From the NCBI GenBank assembly GCA_028694105.1, contig JAQUUC010000035.1:1-39898 (forward strand): a stretch of DNA of 39,898 bases. Reading direction: 5' to 3'. Shown here piece by piece: positions 32,942 to 39,898 of the stretch (the stretch's first letter is position 1; every line of letters starts with the position of its first letter). This DNA comes from Hespellia sp. (GTDB lineage Bacteria > Bacillota > Clostridia > Lachnospirales > Lachnospiraceae). A model generated the notes under the pieces. That model was not told the DNA's origin. It was given only the letters and a program-made list of their open reading frames with translations, and made no database searches. The position numbers and the translations under genes are program-made.

Positions 32942-33850
32942 TTACGCACCCACGCCATCCTCCTTGGAAACGCTCTGCTGTCTTCGCTGCTTATATGCAT
33001 CGCGAAAGAACATCGCTGCACAGATCACCATGACAATGCATACCATATAGGTCAGTACCGTAAGCGGAAGTGATGTCACGATGAACCCCGCAATCAGTAC
33101 CCCGACCGAACCGCTGACAATCATCGGAATCGCGATGGCTCTCTGGTATTTACCTTCTTTAATGAACGTAATTCCGCACGACAGACAAAGATATGCGCTC
33201 GCACCCATCATAATTGGAAATGCTGCATCTGCGCTCATTCCAAGCAGAAGTATCAACGCCATGCATGGAGCGTACAGACCGATGCCTGCAGTCATCAGCA
33301 TACCAAGAATAAAATCTGCAATAACACCAATCACCAATGTTGTCCCGCTCAATCCTTTTGCCGTTCCAATGATTCCAAACGGTCCTACCGCATTTACCTT
33401 GCACAGCGTGATGACCGCTACCACGCATAGTGCAATACCTATGACAATCCGGACAGTCCTAATATTTAATTTGGAGATGATCTTTGCGCCGACAACCGAG
33501 CCAGCCATCGCCGAGCCAATCATAAGAACCATGGTGAGCGTATCGACATCGACCTTCTGAATGAAGAAGGTTGCTTCCACACACATCGGGATGGCAAATG
33601 CTACATTCAGCGTCCCCGGAATCAGATCATCTGGAACGGATTTGTTGAATTTCCACGCAGATGTCGTGGTCGCATAGCTTCCAATTCCAAGGGTGTCAAA
33701 GAAATTTGCCACTCCACTGACAACTACATTATATCCCATCTTATTTTTGTCCAGTTCCTCCTTATGTGCCACAACATCTTTTACCAGTATGACAAAATAT
33801 ACCGCGACGAAAATCCACATAACAATAATTAAAATTGCTGCTACATTCAT
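32942..33850 (-). CDS. TauE/SafE (TSUP) family membrane transporter
   Basis: 302 residues with about eight spans. The first repeat contains YNVVVSGVANFFDTLGIGSY; similar Gly-rich segments recur (IGSAMAGSVVGAKIISKLN; MTAGIGLYAPCMALILLLG). The family moves organic sulfonates, sulfite or other small anions, mostly outwards; some members import. GAGGAG precedes the start. It is the last gene of the hydroxyproline operon, 63 nt after the glycyl radical enzyme, so it could carry a substrate or product of that route. Direction and cargo are not shown by the sequence. Confidence 0.88.
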   Translation of the reverse strand: MNVAAILIIVMWIFVAVYFVILVKDVVAHKEELDKNKMGYNVVVSGVANFFDTLGIGSYATTTSAWKFNKSVPDDLIPGTLNVAFAIPMCVEATFFIQKVDVDTLTMVLMIGSAMAGSVVGAKIISKLNIRTVRIVIGIALCVVAVITLCKVNAVGPFGIIGTAKGLSGTTLVIGVIADFILGMLMTAGIGLYAPCMALILLLGMSADAAFPIMMGASAYLCLSCGITFIKEGKYQRAIAIPMIVSGSVGVLIAGFIVTSLPLTVLTYMVCIVMVICAAMFFRDAYKQRRQQSVSKEDGVGA

Positions 33851-33913
33851 TCTACTTTTCTCCTCTCAACAAAAACCATATCTCCATTGAGTCTATCGAA
33901 CACAAGCAATACC

Positions 33914-36271
33914 TTATACGCTTTTCTGCACCGTTCTTTCAATGATGTTATTTTGAATCTCCTCACTTAAACTTACGAAATATGCGGAGTATCCCGCTAC
34001 ACGGACAATGATATTCTGGTATTTACCCGGTTCCTTTTGCGCAGCGCGAAGCGTCTCATCATCCAGCACGTTAATCTGGATATGGAAACCATCCTGTTCA
34101 AAATGCGTGCGGAATACGGTTTCAATAATATCAATGCCTTTTTCGCCTGCAACAACCGTAGGATCAAATCTCTGATTCAGCAGCAGTCCGCTCTGCGGAA
34201 CAAGTTCGTCACTATATGCGAGAGAGTTCACAACCGCAGTCGGTCCATTTACATCCAATCCCGGTGACGGTGATGCATTATCTGCAAGAGGTGTCCCTGC
34301 AAGTCTGCCGTCCGGCGTAGCATTGGTCAGCTTACCCATTTCCACATTATATGCCTGTGTTGCCACCAGAACGGTAAAGTCTCCGCCATGTGCATCTTTG
34401 AATCGCTTCATTGAAGTATCGATGGAGTCAATCAGCCAGTATGAATACTTATCTGCCTGTTTGACATCGTTACCAAACTTCGGTGCACGATTGATTAACA
34501 GCTGGCGCATATCTTCTCTTCCCTCGAAGTTTGTATCAATCAGATGAATCAGTTCTTCCATTGTCAGATATTTCTTGTTGAACACACACTCCTCCATCAC
34601 GGCAAAGGAGTCAATCACATTTGCGATACCGGAAACACCAACTGCTGAATAATGATGATTGGAACCCTTTTGCTGCAAAAGCCTGCCTTTCTCCATACAG
34701 CCGACTGAAAAGCAGGAACCGGTTATCGTAGGAAGTGTGAATGCGTGCGCGCCCAGCGTTCTGTTCACTAATATCGTGAATTTCTCCATAAAGAAATCCT
34801 GCTCTTTTTCATAAGCGCTCATGGCATCTTCTATACATTTGAACTCTTTCGGGTCGCCGGTTGGAATGCCAAGCTGTTTGCCTGTCACCGGGTCCGTGCC
34901 ATTGTGTAAAACAATCTCTAAAATTTTAATCGGGCTGAAGTATCCCGGATTGCTTTGGAAATCGGTCTTTCCTAAAACATGTGGTTCGATACATCCGCAG
35001 ATTCCCCAGTTACGCGCCTCCTTCAGGGTGAACCCCAGACTGAGCAGGTATGAAATCGCAGTGTGGTCGTTATAGAACGCCGGGTGTCCGCCACTGTCCC
35101 GCGCAACCTCAATCGCAAGACGGAAGGTTTCTTCATTCACATTTCTATGGTAGCGGAATGAAATACAAGGTTCATCTGTCTGTAAATCTCTCATACAGCG
35201 AAGAAATACATTGGTCAGTTCGTTGCAGGCATCTTTCCCGTTTTCCAGAACACCGCCCAGCATGATATGCATCCAGAGAGGATTACCGGGATCTGCCAGC
35301 GATTCGTTGTAACAGCGGACATTCCACATTTCTGCAACCTTCAGTTTGAATTCATGAATGATTTCCGCAAAATATGCTTCCGTTGCCCCCTCTTTTACTT
35401 CCTTTTCAAAGAACGGATACATATACTGATCATAGCGGCCAAGGCTGTGATCACCACCGGCAACTTCCAGCATCTGCGCCAAATGATTGAACCATACCAG
35501 CTGTGTTGCCTGCAAAAATGTCTTCGGCGCAAATTCGGGAACGGTTTTGCAGTTATCCGCCATCGTCAGCAATTCGGCTTTTCGTTTTTCTTCCGTACAT
35601 TCTAATGCCAGTTTTTCCGCCAGATCTGCATAGCGGTTTGCAAAGTGAATGATTGCCTCCATCACGATAATCATAGACTGCCATGCAATTCTCTGCTCCA
35701 TATCATACACATCCGATACGACATGTTCGGAGAGTCTTCGCTTACATTCATCGATATAATAGCGATATCCCCGCTTTACAAGGCTGTCATAATCCGGTGA
35801 ATGATTCATGGTCGACTGGTTCGATACGCCGTGGGTGAAAACTGCGGCATCCAGCATCCCTTTCATATCATCATCTACCAGACCTGCCGCAAAATCTCCA
35901 AAGGTATTTCCCTTCCATTTTTCAACGATTTTTCTCAGCTCTTCTTTATCTCCCGGAAGGAATTTGATATTATCCCCCGGTCTTTTATCGAGTGTCTCAA
36001 AGTCATCGTATAACCATTTGGTTACATCCGGATGGACAACGACCGCCCGGAAACGTTCTCCACCTAAATGACCTGCTATCTGTGAGTCCTCATCAATAAA
36101 TATTTTTTTATTTTCCAGAAAATACCGGAATGCCTTTGCTCTGCGAAGGATATAATTGTCCATCGATGGCTGGCTGTAAAATTCTGTAATCAGTCTTGCA
36201 CGATCTAAATCAACATAAGACTGTGTATTGCGCACTTTATCGTTTAGTCTTGCTATTCTTTCTGTTAACAT
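33914..36271 (-). CDS. hplG: Glycyl radical enzyme, probable trans-4-hydroxy-D-proline C-N lyase (HplG)
   Basis: A 785-residue glycyl radical enzyme of the eliminase group. The active-site thiyl Cys427 and base Glu429 lie in ICGCIEPHV (the C-x-E pattern of dehydratases and lyases, unlike the Cys-Cys of pyruvate formate-lyase). The glycyl radical site is Gly760 in VRVAGYSAYF. It follows its activase with a 7-nt overlap. Upstream genes are a hydroxyproline-epimerase-type racemase and ortB/ortA. Known biochemistry: HplG opens the ring of trans-4-hydroxy-D-proline to give 2-amino-4-ketopentanoate, which OrtAB cleaves. The alternative, HypD (hydroxyproline dehydratase), makes pyrroline-5-carboxylate and would not need OrtAB. 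Context therefore favours HplG; the exact reaction is inferred. Confidence 0.85.
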   Translation of the reverse strand: MLTERIARLNDKVRNTQSYVDLDRARLITEFYSQPSMDNYILRRAKAFRYFLENKKIFIDEDSQIAGHLGGERFRAVVVHPDVTKWLYDDFETLDKRPGDNIKFLPGDKEELRKIVEKWKGNTFGDFAAGLVDDDMKGMLDAAVFTHGVSNQSTMNHSPDYDSLVKRGYRYYIDECKRRLSEHVVSDVYDMEQRIAWQSMIIVMEAIIHFANRYADLAEKLALECTEEKRKAELLTMADNCKTVPEFAPKTFLQATQLVWFNHLAQMLEVAGGDHSLGRYDQYMYPFFEKEVKEGATEAYFAEIIHEFKLKVAEMWNVRCYNESLADPGNPLWMHIMLGGVLENGKDACNELTNVFLRCMRDLQTDEPCISFRYHRNVNEETFRLAIEVARDSGGHPAFYNDHTAISYLLSLGFTLKEARNWGICGCIEPHVLGKTDFQSNPGYFSPIKILEIVLHNGTDPVTGKQLGIPTGDPKEFKCIEDAMSAYEKEQDFFMEKFTILVNRTLGAHAFTLPTITGSCFSVGCMEKGRLLQQKGSNHHYSAVGVSGIANVIDSFAVMEECVFNKKYLTMEELIHLIDTNFEGREDMRQLLINRAPKFGNDVKQADKYSYWLIDSIDTSMKRFKDAHGGDFTVLVATQAYNVEMGKLTNATPDGRLAGTPLADNASPSPGLDVNGPTAVVNSLAYSDELVPQSGLLLNQRFDPTVVAGEKGIDIIETVFRTHFEQDGFHIQINVLDDETLRAAQKEPGKYQNIIVRVAGYSAYFVSLSEEIQNNIIERTVQKSV

Positions 36272-37197
36272 TCTATGATCTCCTTTTTATTATTTTTCGT
36301 ATAAAAACATCGTTTGCCGCACGGTTGTAAGATGCGGTTTGCCCGTCTCACTAATTCCGCCATTTCTTCGTCTGCAGGCGGCGCAGTATCCTCAAGCTGA
36401 TATGGAACTCCCAGCGATACATATTTTGAAACCCCAAGCTGGTGATACGGCAGCAGCTCATATTCCTGCACATTTTGCAGTTCTTTTATAAATCCGGCAA
36501 TCGCCTCAATGTTATCGATGGAATCATTGCACCCCGGTATTACCGGTGTTCTTATCGTAATCGGAATTCCATGCGTGGAGATGGCTCTAATGTTGTCCAA
36601 TATAACTTCATTGCCAACACCGGTCAGTCTTGTATGCACCTTTGAGTCCATATGCTTCATGTCTATGAACATGGAATCAATATACGGAAGTGCTTTTTTA
36701 AATGCTTCATAATTACCATAGCCACACGTCTCGATCGCAGTATTGATTCTGTTTTTCCTGCACTTTTTGGCAACCTCAGCTAAGAAATCGGGCTGCGTCA
36801 GTGGCTCGCCACCTGAAAACGTCACACCTCCGCCACTTTGCTGATAAAAACGCCGATCTTTATGAATCTCCTGAAACAGTGAATCCACATCCATGTCCTC
36901 ACCGACAGCTTCCTTTGACATCGCATAGCAGACATCGGTGCACCGAAAGCATTTTTTGCAGCGGCTTCGGTCAATTCTGTATTCCCCATCCTGCAAGGAT
37001 ATCGCAGCCTCGCTGCAAACCTTTTGACATGCACGGCAGGCGATACATTTGCGCGGAATTTCCATAATTTCCGGTTGGTATGACTGGGATTCGGGATTCG
37101 CACACCAAAGACAATGCAGTGGACAGCCCTTGAAAAACACCAGTGTGCGCAAGCCTGCTCCATCATGAATCGAACATTTCTGGATATTGAATATCAT
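36265..37197 (-). CDS. Radical SAM glycyl-radical-enzyme activating protein
   Basis: 310 residues. The radical-SAM cluster ligands are Cys25, Cys29 and Cys32 in GCPLHCLWC. An inserted ferredoxin-like domain carries two sets of four Cys (51/54/57/61 and 80/83/86/90), as in activases of eliminase-type glycyl radical enzymes. The SAM-binding segment GGGVTFSGGEPL is intact. It generates the glycyl radical on Gly760 of the downstream enzyme, whose start it overlaps by 7 nt. Length and domain order are standard. Works only without oxygen, which fits an obligate anaerobe. Confidence 0.94.
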   Translation of the reverse strand: MIFNIQKCSIHDGAGLRTLVFFKGCPLHCLWCANPESQSYQPEIMEIPRKCIACRACQKVCSEAAISLQDGEYRIDRSRCKKCFRCTDVCYAMSKEAVGEDMDVDSLFQEIHKDRRFYQQSGGGVTFSGGEPLTQPDFLAEVAKKCRKNRINTAIETCGYGNYEAFKKALPYIDSMFIDMKHMDSKVHTRLTGVGNEVILDNIRAISTHGIPITIRTPVIPGCNDSIDNIEAIAGFIKELQNVQEYELLPYHQLGVSKYVSLGVPYQLEDTAPPADEEMAELVRRANRILQPCGKRCFYTKNNKKEIIEC

Positions 37198-37224
37198 GGT
37201 TTTCCTCCTTGATCCATGTGTGTT

Positions 37225-38235
37225 TTAACACCCTAACAGGAATCCTTCCTGAAACGGGTCCGTCGGATCTAAAATCCAAGTTGCAAACCCGATGACGCAT
37301 GCATTTCCGGTAATTCTCGGACAAATTGCTTTCTGCCCGCCTACCAGACATTCTTCCACTACCTCACATTTGAACAGGGAACCGATCACACTCTCGTGTA
37401 CAAAGCTATCACCCACCTTCAGTTTTCCTTCCTCATATAAAAGTGCCGCTTTCGCTGAGGTTCCGGTTCCACAAGGGGAGCGGTCCACAACCTTTGGCAG
37501 GGCAACCACAATGTTCTGAATATCGGCCTCTGGATTTTTCGGTGGTCCCGAGAACTCGATGTGTGTTACACGGTCTATGAAGTCCAGCTCCGGATGATGA
37601 ATTACAACCTGTTCATTTATATCCGCTGCGATGGACTGTGCAATTTCGATGAATCGATCACAGTTCTTCGGTTCAATTTCCATGCCCACCTTCTCCGCCG
37701 GCAGAATCGCATACACATTTCCACCCCATGAAATATCCAGCGTCAGTTCTCCGAACGCCTTCGTATTCACCATCACATTGCGGTTTAATACGAGTGCCGG
37801 TGCATTCAGAAATGATACTTCTTTTACGGTGCCATCTTCGACCTTTGCCTCCACGGATACCACTCCTGCTGCCGTATCCAGTTTAATCGTCGTAACCGGC
37901 TCTTTCACCTTAACCATTCCGGTTTCAATCAGTGCGACGGTCAGACCGATTGTGTCATGACCACACATCGGCATCCAGCAGCTCGCCTCAAAATAAAGGA
38001 CACCGACATCTGTACCCTCTGTACATGGTTCTGTGATCAGTGTTCCGGACATGATTTCGCTGCCGCGCGGCTCATAGGTCAGCAGCTTGCGAAACCAGTC
38101 TTCATTCTCCTTCATATAAGTGAATTTTTCCGCCATGGTACTACCCGGGACATGCTCAAATCCACTGATTACATTTCTGGTCGGCTGTCCCAGCGTATGC
38201 GTTTCTACGGTTTTGAAACTTCTTCTTTCTTTCAT
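37225..38235 (-). CDS. Proline racemase / 4-hydroxyproline 2-epimerase family protein
   Basis: 336 residues. Two catalytic Cys are seen in the pair of family motifs: Cys91 in PMCGHDTIG and Cys255 in DRSPCGTGTSA. Both being Cys fits proline racemase and hydroxyproline 2-epimerase rather than the Thr-containing 3-hydroxyproline dehydratases. In this operon it would invert C2 of cis-4-hydroxy-L-proline to give trans-4-hydroxy-D-proline, the substrate of HplG (inference from the known pathway). It lies 27 nt upstream of the activase and 28 nt downstream of ortB, within one transcription unit. Confidence 0.88.
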   Translation of the reverse strand: MKERRSFKTVETHTLGQPTRNVISGFEHVPGSTMAEKFTYMKENEDWFRKLLTYEPRGSEIMSGTLITEPCTEGTDVGVLYFEASCWMPMCGHDTIGLTVALIETGMVKVKEPVTTIKLDTAAGVVSVEAKVEDGTVKEVSFLNAPALVLNRNVMVNTKAFGELTLDISWGGNVYAILPAEKVGMEIEPKNCDRFIEIAQSIAADINEQVVIHHPELDFIDRVTHIEFSGPPKNPEADIQNIVVALPKVVDRSPCGTGTSAKAALLYEEGKLKVGDSFVHESVIGSLFKCEVVEECLVGGQKAICPRITGNACVIGFATWILDPTDPFQEGFLLGC

Positions 38236-38263
38236 GGTGTTTTTCCCATCCTTTGCTCTTTAT

Positions 38264-39682
38264 TTACAAGATTTCCACATTATGCTTTTGCAATTCCTCT
38301 GTCACGAATTCCCGGCTTGCCTTGGAATCATCCATAATAAACTGAATATCAGCCGGTGTTGCCTGAGTCATTACGTTTTTCTTAACACAATTCTTAATAT
38401 AAGAGCGGCGTGTCACATCCAGATTCTGCTTTCTTGCTTTGATCAAATCCGGAGACACTGGAAGCACGATCTTTTTTCCCGGGATATCATCATCCGGATC
38501 ACCGAATACGACTTCTACTCCATTTTCGCGGGCAAAAGAAAGCTGTGCCATAGGGTGTTTTCCTGCTCCTGTGTATTCTGTCTCCTGCACCACGATTACC
38601 TGCTCTTTGTCCATCTCCTGCGCTAATGCAAATGCTGCGGTAAGAGAAATGTTTCCTGCCGGTCCTCTCTCATATCCTTCCAGACTTGCAAGAGCCTCTG
38701 TGATATAGAATGTCTCTCCCTGCTTTACGGTGTAGAAGCCATCCATATAGCGAAGCATACGTGCTGCATTACGCGGGCAGTCGCTGCGATCCGGCCAGGT
38801 CATGAACGGCATTCCGAATCCAGTATGTCCCGTGGTAAATGATTTCTTGTTGAAATCGTGATCCGATGCCATGTGCAGACCTTTCAAGTCAATGGATACA
38901 CCGCAGACTTCCGCATCACATTCTGCTTTTCTGACTCCGCGCGCCGTACCCGTGATATTTCCACCTCCGGCATTTGTCGCCAGTACCATATCCGGATCAC
39001 ATCCGATTTGCGCTCTGCACTGCTCCACCAGCTCATATCCCAAAGTCTCTACTCCGGCAATTCCGAACGGGGTGTATAGTGACGCATTGAAATATCCGGT
39101 CTCCTCCAGCAGCTGCAGAAGGGTTGTAAATAATTCCGGTCCAACCGTAAGCTGTACAACTTCCGCTCCGAATGCTTCACAAATGCGCTGTTTTTCCAAG
39201 ATTTCCGGCTGTCCGACCTTTCGGCTGTCATAGCACTCCTGCACAACAATACAATTCAGTCCATACATTGCCGCCTGCGCCGCAACCGCCGCGCCATAAT
39301 TTCCCGATGTTGCACAGATTACACCTTTGTATCCTTTTTTCTTAGCCTCATAGACGGCAATTGATGCACGTCTCGCCTTGAAACTGCCCGATGCATTACA
39401 TGCCTCATCTTTTACAAAAATCCGTGCACCCTTTCCAGCTGGTGCATATTTGCGGGCAAGATTTGTAAGATTACGCAACTCGATCAATGGAGTATTTCCA
39501 ACTGCATGTTCTCTCTGGATCCGTTCCATCTCCTCCATCGAATAGGCTACTTCCCGCATCATTTGCTCATAATCAAACCCAATTCCCGGAAGTTCAAATT
39601 TACTGTAGTCAATGCCCATCGCTGACTGCATGATTTCATTTTTTCTCGCATTCAATGCTGCATAAGATAAATCTTTAGACAT
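38264..39682 (-). CDS. ortB: 2-amino-4-ketopentanoate thiolase, beta (PLP) subunit OrtB
   Basis: 472 residues from the ATG at 39682 (MSKDLSYAALNARKNEIM), preceded by GGAGGTGAGG; an in-frame codon at 39754 lies inside ortA and is unlikely. It is a fold-type II PLP enzyme: Lys102 in NASGSFKARRAS binds the cofactor, with SGNYGAAVAAQA and the Gly-rich TNAGGGNITG phosphate loop. With OrtA it splits 2-amino-4-ketopentanoate and CoA into alanine and acetyl-CoA. First known from clostridial ornithine fermentation; here the other ornithine genes are not seen, while hydroxyproline genes are. Confidence 0.92.
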   Translation of the reverse strand: MSKDLSYAALNARKNEIMQSAMGIDYSKFELPGIGFDYEQMMREVAYSMEEMERIQREHAVGNTPLIELRNLTNLARKYAPAGKGARIFVKDEACNASGSFKARRASIAVYEAKKKGYKGVICATSGNYGAAVAAQAAMYGLNCIVVQECYDSRKVGQPEILEKQRICEAFGAEVVQLTVGPELFTTLLQLLEETGYFNASLYTPFGIAGVETLGYELVEQCRAQIGCDPDMVLATNAGGGNITGTARGVRKAECDAEVCGVSIDLKGLHMASDHDFNKKSFTTGHTGFGMPFMTWPDRSDCPRNAARMLRYMDGFYTVKQGETFYITEALASLEGYERGPAGNISLTAAFALAQEMDKEQVIVVQETEYTGAGKHPMAQLSFARENGVEVVFGDPDDDIPGKKIVLPVSPDLIKARKQNLDVTRRSYIKNCVKKNVMTQATPADIQFIMDDSKASREFVTEELQKHNVEIL

Positions 39683-39898
39683 TTTCCTCACCTCCAAACA
39701 TAATTTCACGTAACTGATGCTGGATCTGTACCAGCTCCGGCACAAAATTGCCATATGTATGCGTATATCCTGGATTCACTTCACACAGCTGCCCCTTGAT
39801 CCTGCGACCGATTGCAGTCTCAATTTCAACCGTATCACCAATTTCTGCATCCTCCCGTAGAAATCCTTTCACCCACATCATCAAGTCACAGTCCTGTG
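39675..39898 (-). CDS. ortA: 2-amino-4-ketopentanoate thiolase, alpha subunit OrtA, 5' part beyond the window
   Basis: The C-terminal 74 codons are present, reading QDCDLMMWVKGFLREDAEIG at the edge and ending FGGEENV. The frame stays open to the window end, so the true start lies outside; the family is about 100-120 residues. The stop overlaps the ortB start by 8 nt (coupled subunits). OrtA is the small partner of OrtB. No promoter for the operon is visible, so it lies upstream of the window. Confidence 0.88.
   Translation of the reverse strand, partial: QDCDLMMWVKGFLREDAEIGDTVEIETAIGRRIKGQLCEVNPGYTHTYGNFVPELVQIQHQLREIMFGGEENV

Noticed and set aside
33914-36271. Annotation as pyruvate formate-lyase
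   Set aside because: The active site reads C-x-E, not Cys-Cys, and the neighbours are epimerase and OrtAB, not formate metabolism.
33914-36271. Annotation as HypD (hydroxyproline dehydratase)
   Set aside because: Possible by family, but HypD loci normally need pyrroline-5-carboxylate reductase, and OrtAB would be unexplained; context favours ring-opening HplG.
38264-39898. An ornithine fermentation cluster, suggested by ortA/ortB
   Set aside because: No ornithine racemase, aminomutase or 2,4-diaminopentanoate dehydrogenase is seen next to them; the adjoining genes fit hydroxyproline. Genes right of the window could change this.
1-39898. CRISPR arrays, tRNA/rRNA genes, prophage or conjugation modules
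   Set aside because: No regularly spaced repeats, tRNA-like cloverleaf or phage/conjugation protein families were seen on either strand.

Overview
The window looks like a chromosomal segment of a gut-type anaerobic Firmicute, most likely a Lachnospiraceae / Clostridium cluster XIVa member. The evidence is strong AGGAGG-type ribosome sites, moderate GC, a YesM/AraC-type two-component system beside a MalFG-like importer that lacks its own ATPase, a sortase-anchored CAZyme, a glycyl radical enzyme, and DUF1703-type and Rpn-type accessory genes. I see no rRNA, tRNA, CRISPR array, phage module or complete insertion sequence. Almost everything is on the minus strand; only two regulators (4689-5447 and 31930-32871) are on the plus strand.

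Left part (1-5447): a tightly packed PTS operon, read leftwards: EIIC, GH4 6-phospho-glycosidase, GH46 chitosanase, EIIB, EIIA and a PfkB-type sugar kinase cut by the window edge. It is divergent from an RpiR/SIS regulator across an intergenic region with a 27-bp imperfect palindrome. The chitosanase makes chitosan (glucosamine) oligosaccharides the most likely substrate. At 5456-8610 there is an ABC-2 type exporter pair preceded by two genes of unknown function (DUF6179-like and DUF6323-like).

Middle part (8773-23856): a glucan-utilisation locus. It holds a 1682-residue secreted, wall-anchored protein with a double-segment parallel beta-helix region and a C-terminal GH128 beta-1,3-glucanase domain; a cytoplasmic GH30 enzyme; an AraC-type response regulator and its sensor kinase; two sugar permeases; an aldo/keto reductase; and a lipoprotein solute-binding protein. 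Three promoters in this locus (solute-binding protein, first permease, GH128 protein) share a 43-nt box placed exactly 20 nt upstream of a -10 element. This ties the secreted glucanase to the importer and the two-component system. A DUF1703-type ATPase/nuclease gene sits between GH30 and the GH128 promoter, bracketed by a nearly identical 21-bp inverted repeat.

Right-middle part (23881-31745): a hybrid sensor kinase followed by xpaC and telA, then an Rpn-type nuclease gene with a clear terminator, an XRE/TPR-like regulator, and a YbaK-type aminoacyl-tRNA deacylase.

Right end (31930-39898): an AraC regulator convergent with an operon read leftwards: ortA (cut by the edge), ortB, a proline-racemase/hydroxyproline-epimerase family gene, a radical-SAM glycyl-radical activase, a glycyl radical enzyme, and a TauE/SafE-type membrane protein. 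This set matches the anaerobic 4-hydroxyproline ring-opening route (epimerase, C-N lyase HplG, 2-amino-4-ketopentanoate thiolase OrtAB), which ends in acetyl-CoA and alanine.

Taken together, chitosanase, a beta-1,3-glucanase and a GH30 enzyme suggest a bacterium equipped to scavenge fungal cell-wall glycans, plus hydroxyproline from collagen or plant extensin. The fungal-wall reading is inference.
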